DNA from: Microbacterium testaceum StLB037
GTDB taxonomy: Bacteria; Actinomycetota; Actinomycetes; Actinomycetales; Microbacteriaceae
Direction: 5' to 3'
Assembly: GCF_008763945.1 (NCBI RefSeq)
Contig: NZ_VTQH01000001.1
Coordinates: forward strand, 1-64,000
Length of the DNA stretch: 64,000 bases
The notes below the pieces were generated by a model, which did no database searches, had not been told where the DNA came from, and was given only the letters and a program-made list of their open reading frames with translations. Shown in pieces: positions 34,805 through 42,595 of this stretch (positions are counted from its first letter, which is position 1; each line of letters begins with the position of its first letter). Position numbers and translations under genes: made by a program.

Positions 34805-34868
34805 GACCCCAGTGCACCCGTCGGACGGCGGTGGCGAAATCTCCCGGGCACGGGAGAGACATCCGTGC

Positions 34869-34874
34869 TAGCGT
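34869..34874 (+). promoter_or_regulatory. -10 element of the cspA transcript
   Basis: TAGCGT upstream of the 35035 and cspA genes. Transcription from about 34881 would give a leader of about 150 bases before 35035 and about 455 bases before cspA. Confidence 0.4.
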
Positions 34875-35034
34875 GGGCCGTATTCGTTCTGGGACTTGCT
34901 TCATCGACGCCCGCCTCATCGTAGAGATGCCGGGCGCACGGCGCCGAGCCGTTTCCGACAGCATTCCCTCCTCTCACCATCGTGTGCCTCGCTCGACGAC
35001 TTCGGTCCTCGCCTTGCACTCGCGGAAAGTTCTC

Positions 35035-35319
35035 GTGTCTCTGCTTCACCCTTCGCCACTGTCGTGGCGCCAGGCCGATCTCGACGTCTACGTCGCGACG
35101 GTCGGATCCGACTACGCCGGTTTCGTCGGCGCGGCCACCTCGGGCTACGAAGCCCAGGGTCCGCTCGGCGAGAATCTCGGTGTCCACACGTCCGTCGGAG
35201 CGGCGCAGGCCGCCGTCGACGGGCACCGCGTACGCGCCACCACCACGGTGACGCGTCGTCCCCGTCCGCTCCGCACTCGTCGGAACGGCGCCCACGGCCG
35301 CAGCTGCGGCCCAACATGA
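35035..35319 (+). CDS. Small conserved-looking protein upstream of cspA
   Basis: 94 residues from a GTG with GGAAAG seven bases upstream. The core VYVATVGSDYAGFVGAATSG and GENLGVHTSVGAAQAAVDGH reads as a compact beta-strand-rich domain, while the C-terminal 30 residues are Arg/Thr-rich and look disordered. I do not recognise the family. It ends 16 bases before cspA and is probably on the same mRNA. Codon positions look coding in the core; the exact start is uncertain, since the frame is open from 34831. Confidence 0.6.
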   Translation: MSLLHPSPLSWRQADLDVYVATVGSDYAGFVGAATSGYEAQGPLGENLGVHTSVGAAQAAVDGHRVRATTTVTRRPRPLRTRRNGAHGRSCGPT

Positions 35320-35335
35320 ATAAAGGAAGAACACG

Positions 35336-35539
35336 ATGGCCACTGGCACCGTGAAATGGTTCAACTCCGAAAAGGGCTACGGCTTCATCGCTCCCGACGA
35401 CGGCTCCGCCGACCTGTTCGCGCACTTCAGCGCGATCCAGGGCAACGGCTTCAAGGAGCTCACGGAAGCGCAGAAGGTCGAATTCGACGCTGAGCAGGGC
35501 CCCAAGGGCATGCAGGCGGCGAACATCCGCCCCCTCTAA
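35336..35539 (+). CDS. cspA: Cold shock protein
   Basis: 67 residues, the standard size. Single OB-fold with RNP1 (KGYGFI) and RNP2 (LFAHFSAI), starting [20 protein letters not shown]. An RNA chaperone that melts secondary structure and is typically induced in the cold. AGGAAG precedes the ATG at good spacing. The long upstream leader may carry temperature-dependent control, as in other csp genes. A terminator follows 15 bases later. Confidence 0.97.
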   Translation: MATGTVKWFNSEKGYGFIAPDDGSADLFAHFSAIQGNGFKELTEAQKVEFDAEQGPKGMQAANIRPL

Positions 35540-35554
35540 GCTCCGCTTACCCCG

Positions 35555-35592
35555 GAAGCCGGGTTCGTCGCCAGCGCGACGACCCGGCTTTC
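35555..35592 (+). terminator. cspA terminator
   Basis: GAAGCCGGGTTCGTCGC (35555-35571) pairs with GCGACGACCCGGCTTTC (35576-35592) with one bulge, 15 bases after the cspA stop. Confidence 0.8.
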
Positions 35593-35690
35593 GCTGTTCC
35601 ACGGCGCGTTCGTGCACCCTTCGGTTACAGGTTCCCGTGAGCATCCTGGGCGTATGCACGTATGCCCGACGCTCCATACGACGACCCGTA

Positions 35691-36875
35691 ATGTGGGCGT
35701 CAGCCCGGGTAGCCGCCCCGGCTCGAGGCCTCCGGCCACCCCCACCCGAGGAGCTGCTGATCGCTTCCCCCGTCGTCGAGTCCCGCCTCGGCCCCATCCG
35801 TCAGACCTATTCCGGCACCACCGAATTCCCCCCGATCACCAAGGCCTATACAGAGCTGTCTCAGGTCGTCCGCGAGAGCGGTCTGCTGGTGCGCACGCCC
35901 GGCTTCTACGCCCTCGTCGGCGCCGCGATCGTGCTCGGCTTCGCCGGGTGCGTGACCGGGTTCATCCTGCTCGGTGACAGCTGGTTCCAGCTGATCATCG
36001 CGGCGGTGCTCGGCATCCTGTTCACCCAGGTCGCCTTCCTCGCGCACGAGGCGGCGCACCGCCAGATCTTCGCCTCCGGTCCCGCGAACGACCTGCTGGG
36101 TCTCCTCATCGGCAACGGGGTCGTGGGCATGAGCCGGTCGTGGTGGGCGTCGAAGCACACCCGCCACCACGCCAACCCGAACCGCGTCGGCAAAGACCCC
36201 GACATCGAGATCGACACCATCTCGTTCCTCGACGTCGACGCGGCCAAAGCCCGCGGCATCCAGCGCTGGATCACGAAGCACCAGGGTTACCTCTTCTTCC
36301 CGCTGCTGACCTTCGAGGGGCTGAACCTCTACGTCCTGGCCCTGCGTCACCTGTTCTCGCGCGGCGAGATCAAGGACCGCTGGAAGGAGCTCGGTCTGCT
36401 GGCCGTGCGCCACGCCCTCTTCATCGCGCCGATCTTCATCTTCCTGCCGGTCGGTCTCGCGTTCGCGTTCTTCGGCGTCTCGGTCGCGGTCTTCGGGATC
36501 TACATGGGCGCGTCGTTCGCCCCCAACCACAAGGGCATGCCGATCATCGAGCCGGGCGCGAAGCTCGACTTCTTCAGCAAGCAGGTGCGCACCTCGCGCA
36601 ACGTCTCGGGCGGCTGGTGGGCCACCTGGCTCATGGGCGGTCTGAACTACCAGGTCGAGCACCACCTCTTCCCGAACATGCCGCGCCCGCACCTCAGCAA
36701 GGCCCGCGTGATCGTGCGCGAGCACTGCGAGACGCTGAACGTCCCCTACGTCGAGACGACGCTGTTCCAGTCGTACGGCATCGTCATCGCCTACCTGAAC
36801 CGGGTCGGGCTCGCCGCTCGCGACCCGTTCGAGTGCCCCATGACCTCGGCGCAGCGCCACCTCACGGTGGAGTGA
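35691..36875 (+). CDS. Membrane fatty acid desaturase
   Basis: About 394 residues from the ATG at 35691. The three His boxes of di-iron desaturases are present: HEAAHR, HTRHH and QVEHH (LNYQVEHHLFPNMPRPHL). Hydrophobic segments between them give four membrane crossings. It introduces a double bond into acyl chains; the front-end/acyl-lipid subtype is suggested by QxxHH, without a fused cytochrome b5. The start is uncertain. Clear family sequence begins at ASPVVESRLGPIRQTYS (about 35763), where GAGGAG (35748-35753) sits six bases before an ATC (35760); CTG at 35757 is also possible. The ATG at 35691 has no ribosome-binding site. Membrane fluidity function fits the neighbouring cold-shock gene. 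Confidence 0.88.
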   Translation: MWASARVAAPARGLRPPPPEELLIASPVVESRLGPIRQTYSGTTEFPPITKAYTELSQVVRESGLLVRTPGFYALVGAAIVLGFAGCVTGFILLGDSWFQLIIAAVLGILFTQVAFLAHEAAHRQIFASGPANDLLGLLIGNGVVGMSRSWWASKHTRHHANPNRVGKDPDIEIDTISFLDVDAAKARGIQRWITKHQGYLFFPLLTFEGLNLYVLALRHLFSRGEIKDRWKELGLLAVRHALFIAPIFIFLPVGLAFAFFGVSVAVFGIYMGASFAPNHKGMPIIEPGAKLDFFSKQVRTSRNVSGGWWATWLMGGLNYQVEHHLFPNMPRPHLSKARVIVREHCETLNVPYVETTLFQSYGIVIAYLNRVGLAARDPFECPMTSAQRHLTVE

Positions 36876-36879
36876 GCCG

Positions 36880-36930
36880 CTGAACCACGACGGCGCCGCA
36901 CCCGGGAGGGGCGGCGCCGTCGTCGTTCAG
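36880..36930. terminator. Bidirectional terminator between desaturase and VanY-type genes
   Basis: Core 13-bp perfect stem (36887-36899 and 36911-36923), extended by CTGAAC/GTTCAG outer pairs. It lies between convergent genes and overlaps the vanY stop codon. Confidence 0.85.
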
Positions 36931-37661
36931 CCCCGCGCGTCGGCCATCGGCTCGGGGCACTCGCCCCCGGCATCCGTCGCCTTCTCGAAATGCCACCGCT
37001 CGTTCGCGTAGGTCTGACACAGGCCCCACATGCGCCCGTGTTCGATGATCCACAGCTGCGCGTCGAGCGAGCCGATGTCGACGGCGTGGCCGGTGACGTG
37101 ACTCGACCCCTCGGGTGAGGCGACGTACTGCCGCGCGATCGCTTCGGTGCCGTAGGTGCGGATCGCGTCGCCGAGCAGCCACCGCTGGTAGTCCGCGCTG
37201 CGCCACCCGCTCGTGATATCGAACACGATGCCGTCGACGGCAGCAGCGGCCTGCGCGGAGCGGAGCGCCTCGCGCAACTCGTCGTCGAGGCCCGTCATCG
37301 CCGGATGCACGTCGTCGTCGACGCTGAGGGCCGACTCCGCGGGGATCATGCCGTCGGCCTCGGTCGGTGAGAAAGGGGTGCGCGCGCTCAGCCCGGCCGA
37401 GAAGGACGACGCGGTGTTCATCGCGAGGAGCACCGCCACCACGGTGAGGACGAGGGCGAACGCCGCCGCGACGGCGAGCACCGCGATGCGGCGACGGGAG
37501 GGGATTCGATGCGGGATGCCGAGGATGCCATGTCCCCAGTCGAACCGGGGCCGCGTTGTCCGGGCGTATGCCTGACCCGATACGGCCCCGATACATCCGG
37601 GGCGCGGCTCAGTCCCGCGACACCTCGTGCAGCACGACGTCGCGAACCTCGCCGTCGACAA
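36927..37661 (-). CDS. D-alanyl-D-alanine carboxypeptidase, VanY/M15 family
   Basis: Up to 244 residues. A transmembrane anchor (AVLAVAAAFALVLTVVAVLL) precedes an extracytoplasmic M15B domain: FDITSGWRSADYQRW, SSHVTGHAVDIG (zinc ligands His and Asp) and ERWHFE (catalytic Glu, third ligand His). It trims the terminal D-Ala of peptidoglycan stems. The N-terminus is doubtful: the frame is open from a GTG at 37661 inside the end of the upstream gene, while the anchor begins near a GTG at 37481. No start between them has a convincing signal. Same strand as, and 53 bases overlapping, the phosphodiesterase gene if the long form is used. Confidence 0.82.
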   Translation of the reverse strand: MSTARFATSCCTRCRGTEPRPGCIGAVSGQAYARTTRPRFDWGHGILGIPHRIPSRRRIAVLAVAAAFALVLTVVAVLLAMNTASSFSAGLSARTPFSPTEADGMIPAESALSVDDDVHPAMTGLDDELREALRSAQAAAAVDGIVFDITSGWRSADYQRWLLGDAIRTYGTEAIARQYVASPEGSSHVTGHAVDIGSLDAQLWIIEHGRMWGLCQTYANERWHFEKATDAGGECPEPMADARG

Positions 37662-38112
37662 GCGTTGCCGTCATCAGCGTGCACGCCGGCTGTCGCCGGC
37701 GGTCGGTCGGCGAGCCCGGATTGAGAAGGCGCAGACCGTTCGGGGTCACGGTGTCCCACGGGATGTGGCTGTGCCCGAACACGAGCAGGTCGGCGTCGGG
37801 GAAGGCGGCATCCATCCTCTTCTCCCGTCCGGTCGATGCCCCCGTCTCGTGCACGACCGCCACACGCACCCCGTCGATCTCGGCGCGGGCGACCTCCGGC
37901 AGGCGAGAGCGCAGGTCGTCGCCGTCGTTGTTTCCCCAGACGCCCAGCACGGGTCCGAGAGTCTCGAGCTCGTCGAGCACGCTCGCGCTCACCCAGTCGC
38001 CCGCGTGCACGATGAGATCGACTCCGGATGCCGCCAGCCGCACCGCTTCGGGAAGCACGCGCGCCCTCGTGGGCACGTGCGTGTCGGCCACGAGGAGCAG
38101 TCGGGTCGCCAT
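37609..38112 (-). CDS. YfcE/MJ0936-type metallophosphoesterase
   Basis: 167 residues. Calcineurin-like di-metal motifs in order: VADTHVP (DxH), VHAGDW (GD), WGNNDGDD (GNxD), VVHETG and FGHSHIPWD (GHxH). Hydrolyses phosphodiesters; the physiological substrate is unknown for most members. The ATG at 38112 has TAGCGT six bases upstream (leaderless). Divergent from the response regulator at 38191. Confidence 0.93.
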   Translation of the reverse strand: MATRLLLVADTHVPTRARVLPEAVRLAASGVDLIVHAGDWVSASVLDELETLGPVLGVWGNNDGDDLRSRLPEVARAEIDGVRVAVVHETGASTGREKRMDAAFPDADLLVFGHSHIPWDTVTPNGLRLLNPGSPTDRRRQPACTLMTATLVDGEVRDVVLHEVSRD

Positions 38113-38118
38113 GCCTCC

Positions 38119-38124
38119 ACGCTA
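38119..38124 (-). promoter_or_regulatory. -10 element of the phosphodiesterase gene
   Basis: TAGCGT on the minus strand, six bases before the ATG at 38112. Confidence 0.6.
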
Positions 38125-38178
38125 CCGACGCCGATCGGGGTGCGGGCCGGGCATACGTCGGCGATACACCCGCCCGCC

Positions 38179-38184
38179 TACGAT
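38179..38184 (+). promoter_or_regulatory. -10 element of the response-regulator gene
   Basis: TACGAT followed by six bases and the ATG at 38191; leaderless. Confidence 0.6.
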
Positions 38185-38190
38185 GACGGG

Positions 38191-38859
38191 ATGCGCGTGC
38201 TGATCGTCGAGGACGAACCCTTCCTCGCCGAGGCGATCCGCGACGGTCTGCGTCTCGAAGCGATCGCGGCCGACATCGCGGGCGACGGCGACACCGCGCT
38301 CGAGGTGCTCGGCTACACCGCGTACGACGTCGTGGTGCTCGACCGCGACATCCCCGGGCCCAACGGCGATGAGATCGCCCGGCACCTCAGCGCGCAGCCC
38401 ACCGCCCCGCGCGTGCTGATGCTGACCGCCGCCGATCGCCTCGACGACAAGGCGAGCGGGTTCGAGAGCGGCGCCGACGACTACCTGACAAAGCCGTTCG
38501 TACTGCGCGAACTCGTGATGCGCCTGCGCGCCCTCGCGCGCCGACCGGCGGCCTCGACCCCGCCGGTTCTCGAGCAGCACGGCATCCGTCTCGATCCCTT
38601 CCGCCGCGAGGTCTACCGCGACGGGAGATATATCTCGCTCACCCGCAAGCAGTTCGCGGTCCTGCAGGTGCTGATGGGGGCGGACGGCGGGGTCGTCAGC
38701 GCCGAAGCCCTGCTCGAGCGCGCGTGGGACGAGAACGCCGACCCGTTCACGAACGCCGTGCGCATCACGATCTCGACGTTGCGCAAGCGGCTGGGTGAGC
38801 CGTGGCTCATCCAGACGGTCGCGGGGGTCGGGTACCGCATGGGGCCCGTCGATGCGTGA
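38191..38859 (+). CDS. OmpR-family response regulator
   Basis: 222 residues. Receiver domain with VEDEPFLAEAI, VVVLDRDIPGPNGDEI (phospho-Asp), LMLTAADR and DDYLTKPFVLRELV; C-terminal winged helix ending QTVAGVGYRMG. Pairs with the kinase whose ATG lies inside its last codons (eight-base overlap). Leaderless from TACGAT. VanZ and VanY-type genes flank the system, so cell-envelope control is possible but unproven. Confidence 0.95.
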   Translation: MRVLIVEDEPFLAEAIRDGLRLEAIAADIAGDGDTALEVLGYTAYDVVVLDRDIPGPNGDEIARHLSAQPTAPRVLMLTAADRLDDKASGFESGADDYLTKPFVLRELVMRLRALARRPAASTPPVLEQHGIRLDPFRREVYRDGRYISLTRKQFAVLQVLMGADGGVVSAEALLERAWDENADPFTNAVRITISTLRKRLGEPWLIQTVAGVGYRMGPVDA

Positions 38860-39928
38860 ACGCGCCCCCGGGCTCTCGGTGCGCCTCAAGCTCACCCTGA
38901 GCTACGCGGGCTTCGTGGTGATCGTGGGCATCGCCGTGTTCGTGGTGGGCTTCCTCGTGCTGCGCTTCCTGCCCGAAGGCAATCTCTACTCCGAGAGCGG
39001 GTTGTTCACCCCCGGCCGGGGCGATCTCACCGAGGTGTTCGTCCGGTACGCGTGGTACGCCGTGCTCGCCCTGGCCGTGCTCGGCCTCGGCGGCGGCTGG
39101 ATCGTGTCGGGCCTCATGCTGCGCCCGCTTCGTCGGATCACGGATGCCGCTCGCGCGGCGCGCGACGGCGACCTCGCGCACCGCGTCGAGCTGACCGGAC
39201 GCCGCGACGAGCTGACCGACCTCGCCGACACGTTCGATGCGATGCTCGCGCGCGTCGAGGAGACCCTCGAGGAGCAGAAGCGCTTCGCCGCGAACGCCTC
39301 CCACGAGCTCAGGACCCCGCACGCGACGATGCGCACCCTGCTCGAAGTGGCCCGGGCCGACCCCGCCGGAGTGGACCTGGAGCGGCTGCTGCACCGCCTC
39401 GACCTCACGAACGAGCGCGCGATCCGCCTGATCGAGGCTCTGCTCGCCCTCGCCCGATCGTCGCGCGAGCGCGCTCTCGCGCCCGAGCCCACGGGGGTGG
39501 ACGACCTCGTCGCGACCGTGGTGGCCGAGGCCGGGCCCGGTGCCGGAGACCTCGATCTCGCCCTCGTCGGCACCTCGGGCGGGATCGCGCGGATCGACGA
39601 GACCCTCGTTCACCACGCGGTGACGAACCTCGTCCGCAACGCGCTCGTGCACAACGTCCCGGGCGGGTGGGTCCGCGTCGCGGTGAGCGGCGGAGCCGAC
39701 GAGGTGATCGTGGATGTGGTCAACACCGGAGAACCGCTCTCGCGCGAGCTCGTCGCGACCCTTCCCGAGCCTTTCGTGCGCGGAGCGGGCCGGACGCGCG
39801 GGCGCGCTGACGGCACGGGTCTCGGACTCGCGATCGTCGCCTCCGTCGCCCGCGCGCACCGCGGCCGGCTGGAGTTGTGGCCCCGCGACGGCGGTGGCCT
39901 GCATGCCCGGCTGCGCCTGCCCCGCTGA
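38852..39928 (+). CDS. Sensor histidine kinase
   Basis: 358 residues. Transmembrane segments at about 16-40 and 65-88, a short external loop, then a HAMP domain (LMLRPLRRITDAARAARDGD). The H-box NASHELRTPHATM has His where Leu or Ile is usual after TP. N-box (NLVRNALVHNVPG) and G-box (GTGLGLAIVASVARAHRG) complete the ATPase. The eight-base overlap with the regulator gene indicates strict coupling. Confidence 0.95.
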   Translation: MRERAPGLSVRLKLTLSYAGFVVIVGIAVFVVGFLVLRFLPEGNLYSESGLFTPGRGDLTEVFVRYAWYAVLALAVLGLGGGWIVSGLMLRPLRRITDAARAARDGDLAHRVELTGRRDELTDLADTFDAMLARVEETLEEQKRFAANASHELRTPHATMRTLLEVARADPAGVDLERLLHRLDLTNERAIRLIEALLALARSSRERALAPEPTGVDDLVATVVAEAGPGAGDLDLALVGTSGGIARIDETLVHHAVTNLVRNALVHNVPGGWVRVAVSGGADEVIVDVVNTGEPLSRELVATLPEPFVRGAGRTRGRADGTGLGLAIVASVARAHRGRLELWPRDGGGLHARLRLPR

Positions 39929-39933
39929 GGGGC

Positions 39934-40371
39934 TCAGCGTCGCGCCGAACGCCCGACCCGAGCGGTCACGCGCAGCACGATCACGACAACGGTGCCGATC
40001 GCGGCCCCGATCGTGTTCGACACCACGTCCTCGGCATCCGGAACCCGACCCGGAATCGCCGCCTGCAGCGTCTCGACCGTGAACGACACGAGAGCGCAGA
40101 GCACGAGGGATGCCGGTGCCCACCGCAACGGCAGGAGCACAGCGACCGCGGCCCCGAGAGGTACGAAGAACGCGATGTTCAGGGCCACATCGGCTCCCGC
40201 ACCGAAGAGCAGGGCACTCCAGGACGGCGGGAGGCCGTCGAGCGCGTCGAGGACGAAGGTGCGGGCGGGCCAGGCGAGGGCGCGGGGGGCGAGGGTGAGT
40301 GCGACGACCGCGGCGAGCACGGCACCCGCGATCAGCACGCGCGCGGGGGTGAGGACGGGATGAACGGACAC
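39934..40371 (-). CDS. VanZ-like family membrane protein
   Basis: 145 residues with four hydrophobic segments. The VanZ signature is visible: NIAFFVPLGAAVAVLLPLRW, SFTVETLQAAIPGRVPDAED and VVSNTIGAAIG. VanZ relatives raise teicoplanin resistance in enterococci by an unknown route; in actinobacteria they are usually stand-alone. GTG at 40371 has GGAGG five bases upstream. The longer open frame to 40572 is not VanZ-like. Convergent with the histidine kinase gene. Confidence 0.9.
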   Translation of the reverse strand: MSVHPVLTPARVLIAGAVLAAVVALTLAPRALAWPARTFVLDALDGLPPSWSALLFGAGADVALNIAFFVPLGAAVAVLLPLRWAPASLVLCALVSFTVETLQAAIPGRVPDAEDVVSNTIGAAIGTVVVIVLRVTARVGRSARR

Positions 40372-40470
40372 GAAAACCTCCAGGATCGGACGGTTCCATC
40401 CCAGCCACCGCGCTGTTGCCCCGGTGTCTCGGCCTCGCGATACGCGCACGATATGTCTCCGCGGGGGCGG

Positions 40471-40476
40471 GACAAT
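40471..40476 (+). promoter_or_regulatory. -10 element of the DUF3054 gene
   Basis: GACAAT followed by six bases (GGACGG) and the GTG at 40483. Confidence 0.5.
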
Positions 40477-40482
40477 GGACGG

Positions 40483-40863
40483 GTGTCCTCTCCGCGCCGC
40501 TCCCCCGTCCCCGCCCTGATCGTCGACGTCGTGCTCGTCGTCGTGTTCGCCGCGATCGGGCGCGCGACCCACGACGGCGATGTGCTCGGCCCGTTCGGCT
40601 CGGGGCTGGCCACCACCGCGTGGCCGTTCGTGGTGGCTCTGCTCGTCGGGTGGCTCGTGACGCGCGCCTGGCGGCGCCCCATCGCCCTCGTCACGACCGG
40701 TCTGCCCGTGTGGGCGATCACCGTCGCGCTGGGCATGGTGCTGCGCGCGGTCAGCGGTCAGGGCGTGGCGGTGGCGTTCGTCATCGTCGCGACGATCACC
40801 GTCGCGCTGTTCCTGCTGGGGTGGCGCGCGGCCGCCCGTCTGGTGACGCGGCGGCGGGTCTGA
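40483..40863 (+). CDS. DUF3054 membrane protein
   Basis: 126 residues with four hydrophobic segments: VDVVLVVVFAAIGRATHDGD (family start), TAWPFVVALLVGWLVTRAWR, then WAITVALGMVLRAVSGQGVA. Function unknown; common in Actinobacteria as a single gene. GTG start at 40483 supported by the leaderless -10; an ATG at 40453 would add ten residues. Confidence 0.88.
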   Translation: MSSPRRSPVPALIVDVVLVVVFAAIGRATHDGDVLGPFGSGLATTAWPFVVALLVGWLVTRAWRRPIALVTTGLPVWAITVALGMVLRAVSGQGVAVAFVIVATITVALFLLGWRAAARLVTRRRV

Positions 40864-40896
40864 GCTCCCCGCCCGCCCGGCGCGCGCGCCGTGGTC

Positions 40897-41406
40897 TCAG
40901 TCCGTGAGCGTGACGTCGACCTGGATCTCGGTCGCCAGACGCTCGAGTTCGCCGACCAGATCGTCGACGGCGACGTCGGCCGCCACCGTCGCGGTGATGG
41001 AGGCCTCGAACAGGCGCCCGCCGGCCATCGCGGCGTCCGTCGTCTGGGTCGTCATGCGTTCGATGCTCGCGCCATGAGCGCTCAGGGCCGCCGACACCTC
41101 GCGCACGATGCCGGGGCGGTCGTTGCCGACGACGTCGAAGGTGACGGTGCGCCCGGGGTTCTCGGCCGACCCCGCGCCCGCGTGCACGGTGACGGCGAGG
41201 GTTCCCGCGAGCCCCTCGAGGGCGACGCGCAGGTCGTCGGCGCGCTCGGGCGTGACCGAGACCTCCACGATGCCGGCGAAGGCTCCCGCGAGTTCGGCGA
41301 GCTCGCTGTTCTCCCAGTTGCCGCCGTGGGCGTCGACGATGTCGGCGACCGCGGACACGAGGCCCGCGCGGTCGTCGCCGACGACGGTGAGGACGAGGGT
41401 GGTCAT
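40897..41406 (-). CDS. Tandem ACT-domain protein (GcvR-like)
   Basis: 169 residues made of two ACT domains: LTVVGDDRAGLVSAVADIVD at 5-75 and FDVVGNDRPGIVREVSAALS at about 90-165. ACT pairs bind amino acids; the GcvR-like group regulates glycine cleavage in enterobacteria, but no DNA-binding domain is present here. The ATG at 41406 has TACGCT six bases upstream. Confidence 0.9.
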   Translation of the reverse strand: MTTLVLTVVGDDRAGLVSAVADIVDAHGGNWENSELAELAGAFAGIVEVSVTPERADDLRVALEGLAGTLAVTVHAGAGSAENPGRTVTFDVVGNDRPGIVREVSAALSAHGASIERMTTQTTDAAMAGGRLFEASITATVAADVAVDDLVGELERLATEIQVDVTLTD

Positions 41407-41412
41407 GCCGAC

Positions 41413-41418
41413 AGCGTA
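41413..41418 (-). promoter_or_regulatory. -10 element of the ACT-domain gene
   Basis: TACGCT on the minus strand, six bases before the ATG at 41406. Confidence 0.55.
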
Positions 41419-41469
41419 CCGATGGCCGCGCTGATACCGTGAAGTGTCCGCACGACAGGAGGTGAGCGC

Positions 41470-41748
41470 ATGATCGCGTCGATCATCGCGACGATCAACC
41501 TCCTGCTCGCGTTCGCCGAGCTGGCCCTGACCCCCGGTTCCGACGCCCCGCTGCTGGCGGTCGTGCTCGCCGCGGCCGTCGTCGTCACCGTCGCCGTCGT
41601 GCTGCTCGTCGTGCCCGGGCTCGTGGCATCCGCCCCTCGACCCTCCCCGCGCCCGATCGACCCCTCCGCGCTCGTGGCGCAGAGCGATCCGGATGCCGCG
41701 GGGCACCCGCGCCCGCGCGCCCCGGGGCTCGCGATCCCGGTCGCGTAG
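41470..41748 (+). CDS. Small membrane protein, DUF6412-like
   Basis: 92 residues: two hydrophobic segments (IIATINLLLAFAELAL and LLAVVLAAAVVVTVAVVLLV), then a Pro/Arg-rich cytoplasmic tail with ALVAQSDPDAAGHPRPRAPG. That tail motif is typical of small proteins encoded next to a second YidC in Actinobacteria. AGGAGG precedes the ATG. It probably forms a unit with the YidC-like gene 103 bases downstream, with a small hairpin (41788-41802) in the gap. Confidence 0.78.
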   Translation: MIASIIATINLLLAFAELALTPGSDAPLLAVVLAAAVVVTVAVVLLVVPGLVASAPRPSPRPIDPSALVAQSDPDAAGHPRPRAPGLAIPVA

Positions 41749-41851
41749 CCCGCCGTCCGCCGCCCTCGCGGCATCCGGTGCCCTCACGCGACCGCCGGTC
41801 GCTCGTGCGCTCTCGCGCCGACGACCGGTCCTCCCGTGATCGCCGCACCGA

Positions 41852-42595
41852 TTGGACGCCCCGTTGGACCTCTTCGCCTTTCCTCCCCTCGCCCTGCTCC
41901 TCGACCTGACCACCCGAGCCCTGCTCGCCCTCACCTCCGCCCTCGAGCCCATCGCCGGGGGCTCTGCCGCCGCCGTGGCCGTCGTCGTCGTGACGCTGCT
42001 CGTGCGCCTCATGCTGATCCCGGTCGGGGTCTCGCAGGCCCGCGCCGAGCAGACTCGTGCCCGTCTCGCCCCACGCCTGCGCACGCTGCAGCAGCGGTGG
42101 AAGGGCAACACCGAGCGCCTCCAACGCGAGACGATGCAGCTGTACCGCGACGAGGGGGCGTCGCCCGTCGCGGGGTGTCTGCCCCTGCTCGCGCAGGCCC
42201 CCGTGGTGGGGCTGCTCTACGCCGTGTTCCTGCACCCCACCGTCGGCGGGCAGGCCAACGCCCTGCTCGCGCACGAGCTGCTCGGCGCCCCGCTCGGGCG
42301 CAGCCTCATCGCCGCCGTCACGACCGGGACCGCGGATGCCGGGACCCTGGCGGTGTTCGCGGTGCTGGTGACCGTGATCGTCGCCGCCGCCGAGCTGACG
42401 CGCCGCCTGTTGCGCCCGGCCGTCGACCCGTCGGCGCCGGCCTGGTCGACGGGACTGTTCGGGGCACTGCAGTTCACCACCGCGGTCGTGGCCCTCTTCG
42501 TTCCTCTCGCCGCCGCCCTCTACCTGACGGTGACCACGGTGTGGACACTCGTGCAGCGGGTCCTGCTCAGACGGCGCTATCCGCTGCCGGCGTGA
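41852..42595 (+). CDS. YidC/Oxa1 family membrane insertase paralogue
   Basis: 247 residues from a TTG. Five hydrophobic segments and the Oxa1 core: VTLLVRLMLIPVGVSQARAE, LQQRWKGNTERLQRETMQLY and GASPVAGCLPLLAQAPVVGL. The Arg in the first core helix that contacts substrates is present (LVRLML). It lacks the ribosomal-protein neighbours (rnpA, jag, rsmG) of the housekeeping yidC, so it is an accessory insertase. No good ribosome-binding site precedes the TTG; the start rests on family length. Confidence 0.85.
   Translation: MDAPLDLFAFPPLALLLDLTTRALLALTSALEPIAGGSAAAVAVVVVTLLVRLMLIPVGVSQARAEQTRARLAPRLRTLQQRWKGNTERLQRETMQLYRDEGASPVAGCLPLLAQAPVVGLLYAVFLHPTVGGQANALLAHELLGAPLGRSLIAAVTTGTADAGTLAVFAVLVTVIVAAAELTRRLLRPAVDPSAPAWSTGLFGALQFTTAVVALFVPLAAALYLTVTTVWTLVQRVLLRRRYPLPA

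Noticed and set aside
37418..37531. Alternative N-terminus of the VanY-type protein from the ATG at 37531
   Set aside because: That ATG is out of frame with the M15 domain and leads to a Ser/Pro/Arg-rich shadow ending at 37418.
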